DNA of 64,000 nucleotides from Pogonophryne albipinna (lineage: Eukaryota; Chordata; Actinopteri; Perciformes; Artedidraconidae): contig CM053243.1 in the NCBI GenBank assembly GCA_028583405.1, positions 19,137,550 through 19,201,549 on the forward strand, written 5' to 3'. The notes beneath the pieces were generated by a model. It saw only the letters and a program-made list of their open reading frames with translations, was not told the origin of the DNA and made no database searches. Every line of letters begins with the position of its first letter. Position 1 is the stretch's first letter. This document shows positions 40,953 to 53,600 of this stretch, one piece after another. The translations under genes and the position numbers were made by a program.

Positions 40953-43900
40953 TATGTCTGTGACTTGTGCATACCTTTCATTTCCTTCTTTGGGATACTC
41001 TGCTCTGAACTGTGTCTGATGTGAGCTGCAGAGCAGATTTAACTCCACTTAACTTGTACTGTGTAGAGACTAACAAATTGATGACTTTATTTAGAATTCA
41101 GTTTCCAGTGATCTTCTCTGGACTGGAAGCTGACACTTAACTAGACAATTACTTTTTATTATAGTTATTTTGTTCTTTCTCCTTCTATCTTTAAAACTGT
41201 GTGTGTTTTGGGGCAGATAAAGGTTACTCAAGCCCTGTTTTCCCACTTACCTCATAGAGCAACATTATGTAAGCTAATGGTGTAATGATATGTTTCCTCT
41301 GCTTATTGTGAATGATTAGCCATCAGCTCCAATGTTAGGTCTGAGGGACAATGTTTTGTGATCATGGCTGTCTTTTTCTGCTTTAGTAAATGTATCTATT
41401 CATTTTCAGAAACGCTTATATGTTGGAGAAACAAGCTTGTGATGTTAGCACAGTGAAATCTGCATTGGTACATTTATGCAGCAAGTGAAGGCTAGACTTG
41501 CCCCTCCACTAACAGCTGAGGGTAATTTGACCTGAGACTAACAGGATCAGTTGCTGTTTCAGAAAGCATTTTTCCTCCATCAGCTCCACCATTATTTTAG
41601 GGATATGTAGTTGCATTTAAAATGTCTCGAAGATCTGCTCATATAATGCACTGTCGTTCAACTTAGCTTCCATCAGGCTGACTGCTCAGAGACTGGTTGT
41701 AACGTTGGTTTATCCAGCATCCATTATGTAAATTAGTCATACTGAACCCTGCTGAAAATAGCAAACTGCAGTCAGTGAGCAGCGGTATACCTGCTGCAGT
41801 CGACATGCTAAACTCGGTTTTCAGAGTCCTGAAATCCCCGCCCTCCAGCCCTTCGCTTCTGCAAAGAGTGCTGTTTGCTTGTTTATTTAAGTTTATTAAT
41901 ATTGAATGTGTCACTCAAAATTGAACTAAATTTGATACTGCACGTCTTTCAGTACGTGACAATGCACCTGCTAAATGTGATTTTAAATGTTGTTTATTAA
42001 ATGAAAAACATACATACCCACAGACTGAGATGTCTTACTTTGGAGGAATTCAAAATGAGCTACAAATCAGCCAAATGCTTGACATAAAAGTGGAGACCAC
42101 TGTTCACTTCTCTCCTCTGCAGCTCCAGTGGAGGTGCTTGGTTTTCATTACCATAGACTGTGTGTGAAGAAGAAAGAATTAAGCTTTGTTGGGTTAATAA
42201 AGTTTTAAGAAACTATACTTACATAACTCTCTCACTTGGCAATCATCTGAGACCTATAATCAAATTTACATCGAGTTAATATGTTTTAAAATATAAAAAT
42301 CATTCGATAAGAGTTCACATCGTAGTTGTCGTATTGTTTTCCTTTCTGTTGCAAGTATCGATTTGACAGAGCAAAGTAAATATTAAGAATGTGCTTTTAT
42401 ATGATGTAAAGAGATGGCAGGTATTTGGGCGGACAAAATAAAAGGCGAGAGAGAGATGCAGCTTCGCTTTTTTTTCTTCTGGAAAAACAAAAACATCATC
42501 TTTCATGACAATCAAAGGGTCTCGGCACATGTTGCTAGTTCCTGTTAGACTGTGTAAGAGACACCAAGACGAATGCTGGTGACATGTTACTGGAAACAGA
42601 CCAAATAAGTAATGATTTATTCAAATTCCTATTTTAAACAGATAACTATTGAATTGTGTAAGCTTGACTAACATGTACAATACTCCTTACAGAGGAGGCT
42701 GTGTGGACTGAGTGCAGTGAAAGGCTGTTGTTTGGATTCTCAGCTCATCCTGAAGCGTCCACGAGCAAGGCATGTATCCCAAACGTGTACTGTATATGGG
42801 GAAATCATTTATGCATATTGTTTCTTTGTGCTATTCACCTTGACTATAGTCAAACAAGACAAGATTGTGGGACAGTGCAGATAAAAGGCAAAAATAAAAA
42901 AGGGTAAAATATTAAGAGAGGCAAGCACACATGTAATACCACATGTTATTACCATGGTTAAAACAACTAGCAGTATTAAATAATGTGTACATCGATCATG
43001 TTTTGTTGCCTCAGGACACCAAAAAAAAGCCAGAAAATATTGGACTCAATTGCCTCACAATTCAGCCCTCCTCACACTCTCTACTCTCTCTCTGAAGGTG
43101 GGTCAGACCTTGAGTGGCCTCTTCCTGATGACAGAATCATATGTGTGTATCTTAGACTGTATATCGTGTGTATCAGTTAATGAGCGTGTGTGTGTGTGTG
43201 TGTGTGAAAGGTTTCGGTCAGTTTTAGTTAAACTCTTTCAAATCAATCATTCTCACTGCTGTGGGCGTACTGATTTTGTCAGGCCTAACAACCTTTGTGA
43301 CTGTCTGCTGGTGATTATAATTTAACCACTCGTCCCCTGTCCATAAGCTGTATCTGTCTCTCAAACAGAATAATTGTAACAGATTATCCTCACCCAACGC
43401 ATCTGTCCTCTTCAGACTTTGCACCACTTTGCTCGCCTTCTCCTTTCAGCAAATGACACACTTCCCCCCTCTCTGTCAAACTGCATCACTCTTTGAAGTT
43501 AATGAGTCAAAACTATCAGTGGTTTCGCTTTTAATTAGAAAACGGACAGAATGATTACATTTTTAATTGAAGCTGTCATTTTCAATTAAGATATGACATC
43601 CTTGAGAAGCCCTCTCCCCTCTCAACTCTGTATTTATTCATTTATCAGCAGCCTCCTCAAGATGCTCCACTCATTTGCCTCCTGATCTTTTTTTCTCTTC
43701 CCCTCCTCAATGTTTGGGACCCGTCTTTTTCTGTTGATAACGATGGAGGCCACTCTGATTTCAAGCATTTCCTCTGCTTTATTCCATGTAGTCTTTAATC
43801 CTTAATTAAGCTTTCATTTTTATCTTATAATCATCTATATGCTCCTTCAGAATCTATCATGAAACCCCCTTTACATATATTCAACATCTCATCTAATTTA

Positions 43901-44150
43901 TCATTTATTATTCCAAACAACTCTCATGGCTTTATTAACTAAGTGGTCTTATTGGCATTACAACTCACACTGCTCACAAAATAAACAAGAATAATGTAAA
44001 ATATAAAAATGTTCTTCACAAAAGTGTAAAACTTGTCTCAATCTTTCCCAAGAAGCATGTTCTGTAAAAAGGAGTGATTGTTGACGAGAGTTTTCTGTTA
44101 CAGCACTAAAACTTATTTGGCAGAGGCGAGTTTCATAGATTGATGAAATG
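40953..44150. other. non-coding stretch, nothing firmly recognised
   Basis: A short (GT)n tract is at 43185-43206. The stretch 43500-43830 has clustered ATTAA-type words (TTTTAATTAG, TTTTTAATTGAAG, CAATTAAG, CTTAATTAAGC) and may be a conserved regulatory element; unverified. No exon or mobile element recognised. Confidence 0.35.
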
Positions 44151-45037
44151 GCCTATTGTGTTATCGACAATTTTGGAGAGTTATTGACAATTTTGGACTG
44201 ACTCAGCATGTCAAGGGTCCGACGCACAATAAGGGGCACACCCTGGACTTAATTGTATCAAAGGGTCTGAACATATCTAAGCTTGTGGTGACTGATGTTG
44301 CGCTCTCCGACCATTCCTGTGTTTTCTTTGAGAGCTCTATTACCGTCCATACAACTGTTAAGAAAGAGGTAACCACTAGACATCACATAACTGAAAATAC
44401 AGAGGAAATGTTTGCCCAGATTTGTACTCCCTCAATTGCCCATGCTAACTTCTCAGTAAATGAGCTAGTTGATCATTTTAATTCTAGAATAACAAATTGT
44501 ATGCTGAATACAGCAAATGTACTGTCCCTATGTTCACCTAAAGCCAATTCAGACATCATGTCACAATTCCGTCTGATAAATGCTAAAGACCTGGAAGACA
44601 TTATTCAACATCTGAAATCCTCCTCCTGTAGCCTCGACATCATCCCGACAGGATTTTCAAAACTGTTTTTCATTGCTTGGCCTCAGATATACTACACATA
44701 GTAAACAAGTTTCTTCAATCAGGTGTATTTCCACAGGCCCTGAAAACTGCAATAATTAAACCGCTCCTAAAAAAGCATAACCTAGACGAAACCATAATGA
44801 ATAATTACAGGCCAATATCAAACCTTCCCTTTTTAAGCAAATTGATTGAAAAAGCAGTTTTTCAACAGTTGAGTAATTTCATGTTTTTAACTGACGGTTT
44901 TGATGTGTTTCAGTCGGGCTTTCGACCTAACCACAGCACTGAGACTTAAATGACATCCATTTGAACACAGACAGTGGCAGAATATCAGTATTATTAGATC
45001 TTAGCGCTGCCTTTGATACTGTTGACCACAACATATT

Positions 45038-45627
45038 TACACACGGCATGTATTGCACGTATGTCCGTCCTGGGAGAGGGATTACTCCTCTGTTGCTCTC
45101 CCTGAGGTTTCTCCCATTTTTCCCTTTAAACTGTGGGTTTTCTCCGGAAGTTTTTCCTTGTACGATGTGAGGGTCTAAGGACAGAAGGTGTTGTATTGTC
45201 ATACTGATATTCTAAGACAAATGTAACATTTGTGATATTGGGCTATATCAGTCCTTCTCAAAGTGTGGTCCGCGGACCACTGGTGGTCCGTTAGCGCCCC
45301 CTAGTGGTCCGTGAGTATATTGGTAAAATTTCACATTTGAAATAAATAAATAAATTTAAATTTTCCGCACTCTTGCGGGAATATCTCCGCAATGGAGCGA
45401 GCTTAAGTTTCACTTTCGATTGCATGATATAGCCCAGATAAACACCTTCATCACACATGTGGCCACTTGTTCGTACCATTTTCAGACGATTTGTAAAAAA
45501 CGATGTGTTTTTGGATATGTGTGGACGTAGGTGGTCCGCGAGTGTTTTTGTATTGGTTAAGTGGTCCTTGGTATGAAAAAGTTTGAGAAACACTGGGCTA
45601 TATAAATAAACATTGATTGATTGATTG
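45038..45627 (+). mobile_element. 5'-truncated retroposon with (TTGA)n tail, nested in the LINE
   Basis: Runs from TACACACGG through CCTGAGGTTTCTCCCATTTT and GATGTGAGGGTCTAAGGACA to TATAAATAAACATTGATTGATTG. The word ATATT occurs at both junctions (45033-45037, 45628-45632). Removing the insert rejoins the LINE codons for DHNI and LRLKNWVG in frame, which fixes the boundaries. It is the 3' end of a teleost non-LTR retroposon; the parent family is not assigned. Confidence 0.8.
45249..45595. mobile_element. 347 bp hAT MITE, nested in the retroposon
   Basis: Starts CAGTCCTTCTCAAAGTGTGG and ends AAAAGTTTGAGAAACACTG; the ends are imperfect inverted repeats of the common CAGTG.TTCTCAAA hAT type. 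Flanked by a perfect 8 bp duplication GGCTATAT (45241-45248 and 45596-45603). No coding capacity. Confidence 0.9.
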
Positions 45628-46925
45628 ATATTACGTCTTAAAAACTGGGTGGGAGTTTCAGCAACAGCTCTAAACTGGTTTAGCTCCTACTTGAAGGACA
45701 GCACAAACTTTGTCTCAATAGGGAATTACAAATCAACCCTGATAAATATGTCATGCGAGGTTCCTCAAGGATCCATCTTAGGACCTTTGCTTTTTAATAT
45801 TTATATGCTACCTCTGGCTGAAATTAATGAAAAGAGCAATCTAAGCTATCACATCTATGCAGACGACACCCAGATTTATTTTTAAATTACACCGAGAGAC
45901 TACTTTCCGATTAGAACACTGAGCAAGTGCATTGAGCACATCACTGACTGGATGACTCAGAACTTTCTCCAATTGAACAAACAAAAAACTGAGATCATTG
46001 TTTTTGGAGCAAAGAAGGACCGATTAAAAGTAATCACAGAGCTTCAGACGGCAGACTACAAAGTAACTCACAAAGCAAGAAATCTGGGTGTAGTGATGGA
46101 CTCAGACCTGAATTTTAACAGTCACATTACAACAGTTATTAGGTCTGCATACTACCACCTGAAGAATATATCAAGGATTAAAAAACTAATGTCACAGCAG
46201 GATTTAGAAAAACTTGTACATGCTTTTATTTTCAGTAGACTCGACTACTGCAATAGTGTATTCACAGGGCTCACTAAAAAATCTATCAGAAAGCTGCAGC
46301 TGATTCAGAACGCTGCTGCTCGAGTACTCACTGACACTAGAAAAGTGGATCACATCACTCCGGTTCTGAGATCATTACACTGGCTTCCAGTCTGTGAAAG
46401 AATTGATTTTAAAATACTACTGCTAGTTTTTAAATCACTAAATGGCTTAGGACCGAGGTATATAGACGACCTACTCCATCACTATGAAGCATCCAGGAGT
46501 CTCAGGTCTTCTGGGTCGGGTCTGCTCTCTGTTCCGAGAATAACCACTAAACATGGAAAAGCAGCTTTTAGTTATTATGCCCCAACAATTTGGAACAAAC
46601 TGCCTAAATCCTGCACGTCCGCCGAAACACTTCCTATTTTTAAGTCCCGACTAAAAACGCACCTATTTGCCGCTGCTTTTAATTGAGCTGCCCATACTCA
46701 CACTACAGTATGCCTTTTCAGTCATGTATTCTGTACCTGCTGTGTTTATTTATTTATTTTATTTCATTACCTTTGCTTATTATGCCTGTTTTTAAATGCC
46801 TTTTTAATAATGTATTTATGCTGTATTTGTTCTTAAATGTCTTTTGCTTTTAATCTGTAAAGCACTTTGAATCGCCACGTGCTGAAAAGTGCTATATAAA
46901 TAAAATTGCCTTGCCTTGCCTATTG

Positions 46926-47903
46926 GGAATAAACATTTTTGTGGATGCTGTCTTAACTATTTCCTCAAACATTATCTTTTCTGTAGAGAATAGACAACCC
47001 TGCCAAGCTAAACTTTAATGAGATAGAGTACCCCAAAGTTTGTTGGGCTGCTGCAAAAACATAATAATTGCATATATCTTTTGTATTTTTGGGAAAATTG
47101 CTTTCCTTTTTAAGATTGGCTGCAAATAGTAAACGCACAATGTTGTCTGGAAAGAGACTGATGGATGATCAAGTGCTGACGTTTTGTGCTTGAATATCCA
47201 AGATGGTTAACAATGTAAGCCCTAAACTGAGAAACATGAATCTTTAATGCTTTTCAGTCAGCTATAGGACGTGGCCTTGAACGGCATTAAAATATTGGGA
47301 AAATGCAAATGTACCCGAATTGTGCAAAAAAGAAACTACACAGACCGTAAAGTACTTTTGCATTTTTTCTGCACTGTTTTCCAATAGTATCTGTTCTATG
47401 ATTGCCAAATGCAAAAAAAGCTAAAACTATACTAAAATACTAAATACTTAATACTTTAATACTTAAAGAGCATCATATCTGACAGTGAAACATTTGAAAA
47501 GATTTCCTATAATGCAGGGGACATTATAATTTTTTTTCCTGGTTGTCAATGACGCAGCAACATATCTCATCGGAGTAAATTGTTTAAGTATTGTTGGGTA
47601 GTGTCATACTTCATTTTAAATACATATATACTTTTTATTAATATGAAAATCTGACAAAAATACAGACACTATAGTTAGAAGAATTGACTGTTATTGACAT
47701 TTTTGAATAAATGTGAGTATAGAAAATAGCTATTTCTAATGTTTTATAAATGCAGATAATTAAAAACGACTTGTGCCAAAGTCATTGGGTATCAAACCAT
47801 GAATTAAAAATTAAATGATGAAGAACTTTGACTTAACTCTTAAAAATATAAAAAGAAAGCTCAGTTGTTGCTGGTGTTTGTCTATGCGTCTCAAATGAAT
47901 GTC
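46926..47903. other. AT-rich non-coding stretch, nothing recognised
   Basis: No supported feature. Confidence 0.4.
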
Positions 47904-47963
47904 TTAAAGGTCACCTATCATGCTATTTTTAGGCAACAGCATAGGTCTCAGATATATAAAAAT

Positions 47964-48961
47964 TAGTGCTGTCAAAATTATCGCGTTAACGGCGGTAATT
48001 AATTTTTTTAATTAATTGCGTTAAAATATTTAACGCATTTAACGCATGTGCAGAATGGCCCGCCCCATACATCCCACCAGTGGCAGCGCCAGGGTATGGC
48101 TGGGGTAGGCTACACCCATACCAAGAAATGGCTTAGCCCCTCCATGAAAAATGATGTTAAAGTAAGCAAAATAAAGTCCGCCAACTCTGGAAATACCGAA
48201 GACCAGAAACGGTTTTGAAAACTTTTGTCACGTAGTGATCGTCTTCTCAATAGAACATCTTTGATAATGTCGGTGTTGTTGCAGGAAGTCCCGACGGAGA
48301 ATACTTTTGCTGTAGTACAGGGGTGCACATAACTGGTACGCAGGTTATGTGCGTAATCTGAAACTTGTGTCACAAAGCGCATTTGCGTACCGACGTACTT
48401 GTGAAGCTTTTCCAGAAGGCGGTTAGATCACCGGACGACAGAGTCGGTCTCCGTGTCACAGACAGGGTTGCTGTTAACGTCGGTCTGTACAACGGAATTG
48501 TGCCAAAACTACGCCAACCGGCTGCGGAGGGAGACTTTCTTCCCCCCCCCCCCCCCCCCCCCCCTTCACTGGAGAACTGCGCTAAAACAGCTGATCACAA
48601 CGTTCACACTCTGTGGTCACGAAGTGCACTAGCCGCCGCCACCCCCCCCCTCTGTCGACTTTCCTGAAGTACTCCCCCGTTGATAGAAATCAACACGTAA
48701 TGAATTAAGACCCCACGGTTTGATGATTGATAGGTGTGTGTGCTGTCTTTCATTTTGACACACAGAAAGATGTTATAATAAACATACATACTGTGTTAAA
48801 TGGATATATCCGCCTTCTTTCATTTATCTTTCCATTCCCACAACAATATACATAAAGAAATGGCATATTTTGGACATAGTTCGAATGGTGATTAATCATG
48901 ATTAATTAATTTTTAAGCTGTGATTAATCTGATTAAAATTTTTAATCGTTTGACAGCCCTA
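47964..48961. mobile_element. 998 bp non-autonomous hAT element, nested
   Basis: Ends TAGTGCTGTCAAAA ... TTTGACAGCCCTA are hAT-type inverted repeats; subterminal sequences are rich in TTAACGC and GATTAATC words on the two sides. Perfect 8 bp target duplication ATAAAAAT (47956-47963 and 48962-48969). The interior (48080-48660) has no transposase motif and holds unrelated sequence including a 23 bp C run. Confidence 0.92.
48542..48564. repeat. poly-C tract of 23
   Basis: Uninterrupted C run inside the hAT element; a potential four-stranded-DNA (i-motif/G-quadruplex) site and a likely sequencing-length ambiguity. Confidence 0.9.
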
Positions 48962-49608
48962 ATAAAAATATATAAAAAACATATCTATGAAGTGTTTTGC
49001 TCAATACCAAACAGATCACCCATTCTAGCCATGCCTCATATCCCTCTATTTCACTTCCTGTTTCAAAAGTGCTGATTTTGGGTATAGCTTTAAAAAATTG
49101 ATAAAAAAGAGGGGCTGAGCTTATGCCTGCTCATGCGGGAGATTCTACCGGCAGATACTGCCGTGATGAAACGCCATGTCATGGATTATCAAGGATTATT
49201 TCTGAAACAGTTTGGAGCTCGAAGGCTTTTTCTCTTGCCGGTTATGCCACAAGGTGAGTTCCTTTTTATTTCCTGCTTCTTCACACACATGCTCTATCCA
49301 GTACAGGTTAGCTCTGAGTGTTAGCGATGCTAATGTAAACACCGACCATATTACGTCCAAAACAGTCGAGTATTGTTTCTGATAGCAACTTTCTGATAGT
49401 GCTGTGGGTCTGTATTGCCGATTTGACGTCATATCGGACGCAAATCTGGATCAGCTCCGTTGTACCCCGGTTTTTAGAGATTTGGGTACGGAGGAAAAGA
49501 GAGAGGGTTTTGTTTTCTGACGCTGCGTGAGTTCCCCGACACACCGGGGACACATATTTATGTATAAAAGACATAAAAAGTGTATTTTGCATGATAGGCC
49601 CCCTTTAA

Positions 49609-52600
49609 GTATATTGAGCTTGTTCACTAAACTGAATTGTTTTTTTTACATCATTTAAGCTGTTTAAATGTTACTCAAGTAGACTTTGAACTAAATGTTG
49701 ACTCAAGTTCAGTTAACCTGTTTTTTTCGGGCATGTGGGAAACTATGCTAAATGATTTAAAGTCAAAATGATTAGCTGGTGTTTGGTTGCTTTTAACAGA
49801 ACATTATTGAGTCCAGCTAAAGAGGGAAAGCACACTGAAATGGATTAATTTATTTTCTGTGCACAATCTACAATCTATTGTTACAGTAAGACAGAACAAT
49901 TCAGAGCGCAGTGCAATTTAGTTGTAGTAAAGCTGGGTTATTTAAAATGCAGTAATTATCTATTATTATGGCTGCACCCTGGGCTCTTAACATTTCTGTG
50001 CCTTTCTTTTTTTCGTATTCTTTGTCCTTCACATCCTCTCTCTCCTGTCTTTCCCTGGTCTCTTCTATTGTCTTCCTCTCCTCCCCCTCTCCTCTCCTCT
50101 AAACCTGGAGGAGTGGGTGGCTGTGGCTCTTTACGGTCAATTTCCTGGTGAGGAGGCTCTTGAGTGAAGCCGAGCCATTCTTTCCCCGTACAATGCTGTG
50201 TTCTCATTAACTCTTATCAAAGTTCATCTTGCATCCAAATGCTGTGGGCCGCTCAATACGGACAGCATTGAAAAGAGAAAATGAAAAAGACAAAGTAGGC
50301 TGTAGAGACAGATGGAGAGAGAGAGAGGCTGAGAGACAGACAGAGAGAGAAACATGCAGATAAAGGATGGAGAAATAATGGTAAAATGGTGATTGAGGAC
50401 AAGCAGAATAATGACTGCAATCCTCTAGACTGAATATTGGTTTGATATTAAATTAAACTGCTCATATCTGAACCTCTGATAAGCATGTGTTTCTTTCTAT
50501 AAATCAATACTTTTCAATGTCCATTTGGGTATTTTAGAGATGGGAAAGAAGTAAAAGAAGCACAATTGTCTCGGACAAATAATTAAATAGAATTCACAAT
50601 CATAATTCAATCTCAGTCTCACAATAGAGGTCCTTTGATGAATTCCCTCGTGTTATTTGCTTTCAATCCATCAAAAGAGAAATGCCAATGCCAAAGCTCA
50701 CAAACCACTTCAAGCAGCACGGCAGAGATGAAAACACTGCCCCAGTTCCTGTAAACAGAACATTGGCAGGTGGACACATGAAGCGAGTTCTCAGGTTCAT
50801 TAGAAATCATCGTGTAATTCTGTCTGTAAGTATCATCTACCCCTCCTCATACACGTTACTCCTCCTCCTGTATCATCAGATCCTGCAGTACAGCTGGATT
50901 TTCCTCATTGAGATGTGAAGAGATTTAATTGGAGACTGATTGCAGCTTTCATTGAATATCACAAGATGCTTAAACACATAAGAGCCTTATTTATAATAAG
51001 AAAAAAGAATCCTGCTGTCTGATGAGGGCTTTCATCTAACCGTGTAATATCATCTGAGTGAAAGGTATTTTGGACTTGGTGTCTGTTGCTAACTCTTCAT
51101 GCATATTATGCCCTGTGCTAGCCAAGGTGCCTCCAATAGCCCCTAAACTTGTGCCTAATTGCTCTGTTATCATGAAGCCCCTGTAAATGTCTGTGTTGTT
51201 TCAGGTTTGTAGTCATTTTTCCCTCGGCATACTGAAAATGCCAGGAGGAAACACTATTCTCCAGGACTGAAAAACGTAACATAAGTATGGCTTTACTGCC
51301 TTTATTGACAGATACTTTAAACTGAGGTGCAGATGAACAGCTGTTTTAATTAATCTTGCAAGCTCACTGATCAATGGGCACAGTGTTTGGTCTTATTGTA
51401 ATATAATTTATTATTTTTGTTGATAAAAAACATACAAAGGCTTAACCAACATTGTTAATGTCCCTTATTTCTGTCATCAGACTCAAACAAATTGTTTCTT
51501 GCTAGTGTAAAAAATGTGACAAGTAGTAAACAACATTGTTTCTTTTTATTTGCAGTTTGAAAGGTTGAATAAGTCCCTGCAACTGGCAGGCATTGTATTT
51601 ATTTTTGTACAACTGTTTCTTGAACATGAATAAATAGTACATTTGTCGGGGACTATTTTCAGCTGTGGATAAATACACATGTAGTGCCCTAGCCAGCATT
51701 TATGGCTCCAGAACGCTGTTTGTACGAATGACTTTAAAATAAACTCTAGTAAAATCTCAGCGATTGACTGATTTGTTTTTTAGTTCTTTTATTTTTTGAC
51801 CACAATGGAGCTCCAGAGGAATACGCTTCATCAGGCTATGGCTAATCAGGCATCACAATTCAGTGTTGGTTTTGGTATTTTCAGGGGATTTGTTGAGTAA
51901 TACTCTCTGCTTTGAGTTTTAGCTAGCTATCAATACCGTACATCAATAACAAAGGTTCAAATTAGAAGGGTTAACAAAGGAGATATTCAATGCCTGAACT
52001 GGACACTTGTTCTTCAAGCTATTGTACATACAACCATTTACATGATTTAAGATAGACATGCATTGATATTTTTAAATATACATTCAAAGTTTCTACATTA
52101 CGTTTTCAGATTGTCAAATATTGGCATTTCTAAAGAGTATGGATAAACGTGTTTGAATCAGCAGTGGAAATAAAGAGAGAAAATGTGTTGGAGGGAAGTC
52201 GGCATTCACGGATAGTGTCTTTGTCTCAGGGGAATCTCTGAGTTGTCGTCAGTGCTGCGGTGAGTGATTATTAGCAGTGTTGCTTAAAACAAACTTATCC
52301 AGCTCAATGGGCATATTTTCAGCTCAAGGCTTTCGGAGCCCGACAGCAAACATCCACTTTACTTACAGCTCAGTATCGTGAACACTTTAAAAAAAAAACT
52401 TCTCCCCCCATCGTGACTCTACCTCAGCTGACAGATAAACGCTCAGAGGAAACTCTCGTACCAGAAACACCAGCAGAGAATTTGACCATGATTGATGTTG
52501 GAGAGTGTCTCCCCTTTGCTCAGTAGCTCCGTCCCCCAACTCCAATAGTTTGGCAATTTCAAATCAATAACCTCTGAGTCATGTACATTTTGTGCTGAAT

Positions 52601-53287
52601 AAACTCTTCAGTTATTTACTGCACATTGCCTGTACCCCCCCAAGAGAATTAGGTGGATAAGGAGAAAGATAGATTAGGGGATTAGATGTTATTTGTAAAA
52701 AGGAAAATACAGCGACTTTGTGTTGCTTAATGTGTGTGTTTAGAGACAGCCTTAGGTCTCTTGGATGGCACTGTTCTGCTGCTCCCACTTTAATTGACTG
52801 CTGGCCCCTCAGCCTCGCCTGAAAGGAGAGTCATTTAGGGACCTTTCACTCTCAGAGGATTGTCGCTTGCCGCTGCAGGAGAAATTGCATTCCTGTTTCC
52901 ATACAATGGCTGGTCTGAGTTGGATGGTGCAAGAGTATCACTGTCATTATCATGACAATGGGAGCTAATTCCACTGCCACCAGCGCCATCCTGAAGCCCT
53001 CCGCAGCACCAGCTTATCAGGGGGCACCATGAGACCAGCAGGAAGCTACGCCCGTCGGAAAGATTTATACATACAGTACGCCACAGGCAAACACATTCAG
53101 GACTTTGTTTGGAGAGGCAGACACTGGCATGAACCAACACATCAGCAAAAAAAGTAGTTTAACTCAGCAAATCTCACTTAGTGGCACACTGTGTGGGGAG
53201 ACATTAATCTGTATTATTTGTTCATCTCTGAACCATTGACACCAATAAAGTTATTATTTTAAATAAAACAAAGTTAACGTCTAACAT
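49609..53287. other. non-coding stretch, nothing firmly recognised
   Basis: Includes polypyrimidine (50010-50100) and GA-rich (50310-50352) tracts. The stretch 50590-50940 is of high complexity and could be a conserved non-coding element; unverified. No exon with recognisable family motif. Confidence 0.35.
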
Positions 53288-53600
53288 CCTAGTGATAATA
53301 ATAATGATAATAACTTCATTTATTCAGCACTTTTCAAAACAGAGTCACAAAGTGCTTTAGGATTAACAAGACAGAGCATGCGGTCAAAATTCGGCGACTC
53401 AAACGGAGTGGTGTCATCAATAGCTTTGAATAAAAAGGTGAGTTTTAAGAAGTGATTTAAAAAATGTCCCTGATTCTGCAAGCCTCGGATTCTCATTCTC
53501 AGATTCTTCCAGAACTGCGGAGATCTGATGGAGAAAGCTCTGTCGCCCTTTTTTTTTGCCATCAGAGCCCTACCCGAGGATCTGTTTTGTTTCAATATGA
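53288..53600 (-). mobile_element. 3' end of an L2-type LINE, degenerate
   Basis: The minus-strand frame contains SSGRALMAKKKGDRAFSIRS and FWKNLRMRIRGL, matching the C-terminal end of L2 proteins (SSG..L......G..AFS..AP..WN.LP). It is followed by a short 3' UTR with AAAGCACTTTGTGACTCTG and a tail of ATT/ATC units (53290-53320). Only the last ~90 codons remain. Confidence 0.7.

Larger units (their letters stand above)
44159..46917 (+). mobile_element. 5'-truncated L2-type LINE, interrupted
   Basis: Non-LTR retrotransposon lacking its 5' part. In order: end of the apurinic endonuclease (GPTHNKGHTLDLI, then a SDHSCVFF motif, 44156-44340); RT start (NNYRPISNLPFLSKLIEKAV); motif A (LLDLSAAFDTVDH, about 44991-45030); insertion 45038-45627; motif B (EVPQGSILGPLLFNIYM) and catalytic motif YADDTQIY (about 45855-45880); then a 244-codon C-terminal frame containing KLVHAFIFSRLDYCNSVF and ITPVLRSLHWLPV, ending LKTHLFAAAFN. 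The 3' UTR ends in a (TTGCC)n tail. The direct repeat GCCTATTG (44151-44158 and 46918-46925) is the target duplication. Frame breaks and the insertion make it inactive. Related to teleost L2 (CR1/L2 group); subfamily not assigned. Confidence 0.9.
47908..49604. mobile_element. TTAA-target DNA transposon, split by a hAT insertion
   Basis: Starts AGGTCACCTATCATGC after TTAA (47904-47907) and ends GCATGATAGGCCCCCT before TTAA (49605-49608). It is the same family as 59845-60662 in opposite orientation (shared CATAGGTCTCAGATAT and ATACCAAACAGATCA). Without the hAT insert it is about 690 bp. The stretch 49133-49254 keeps an open frame also present in the other copy; see the findings. Confidence 0.85.

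Noticed and set aside
52835..53140. 101-codon minus-strand frame with Ser/Asp-rich part
   Set aside because: No family recognised and no splice-site support; left as non-coding.
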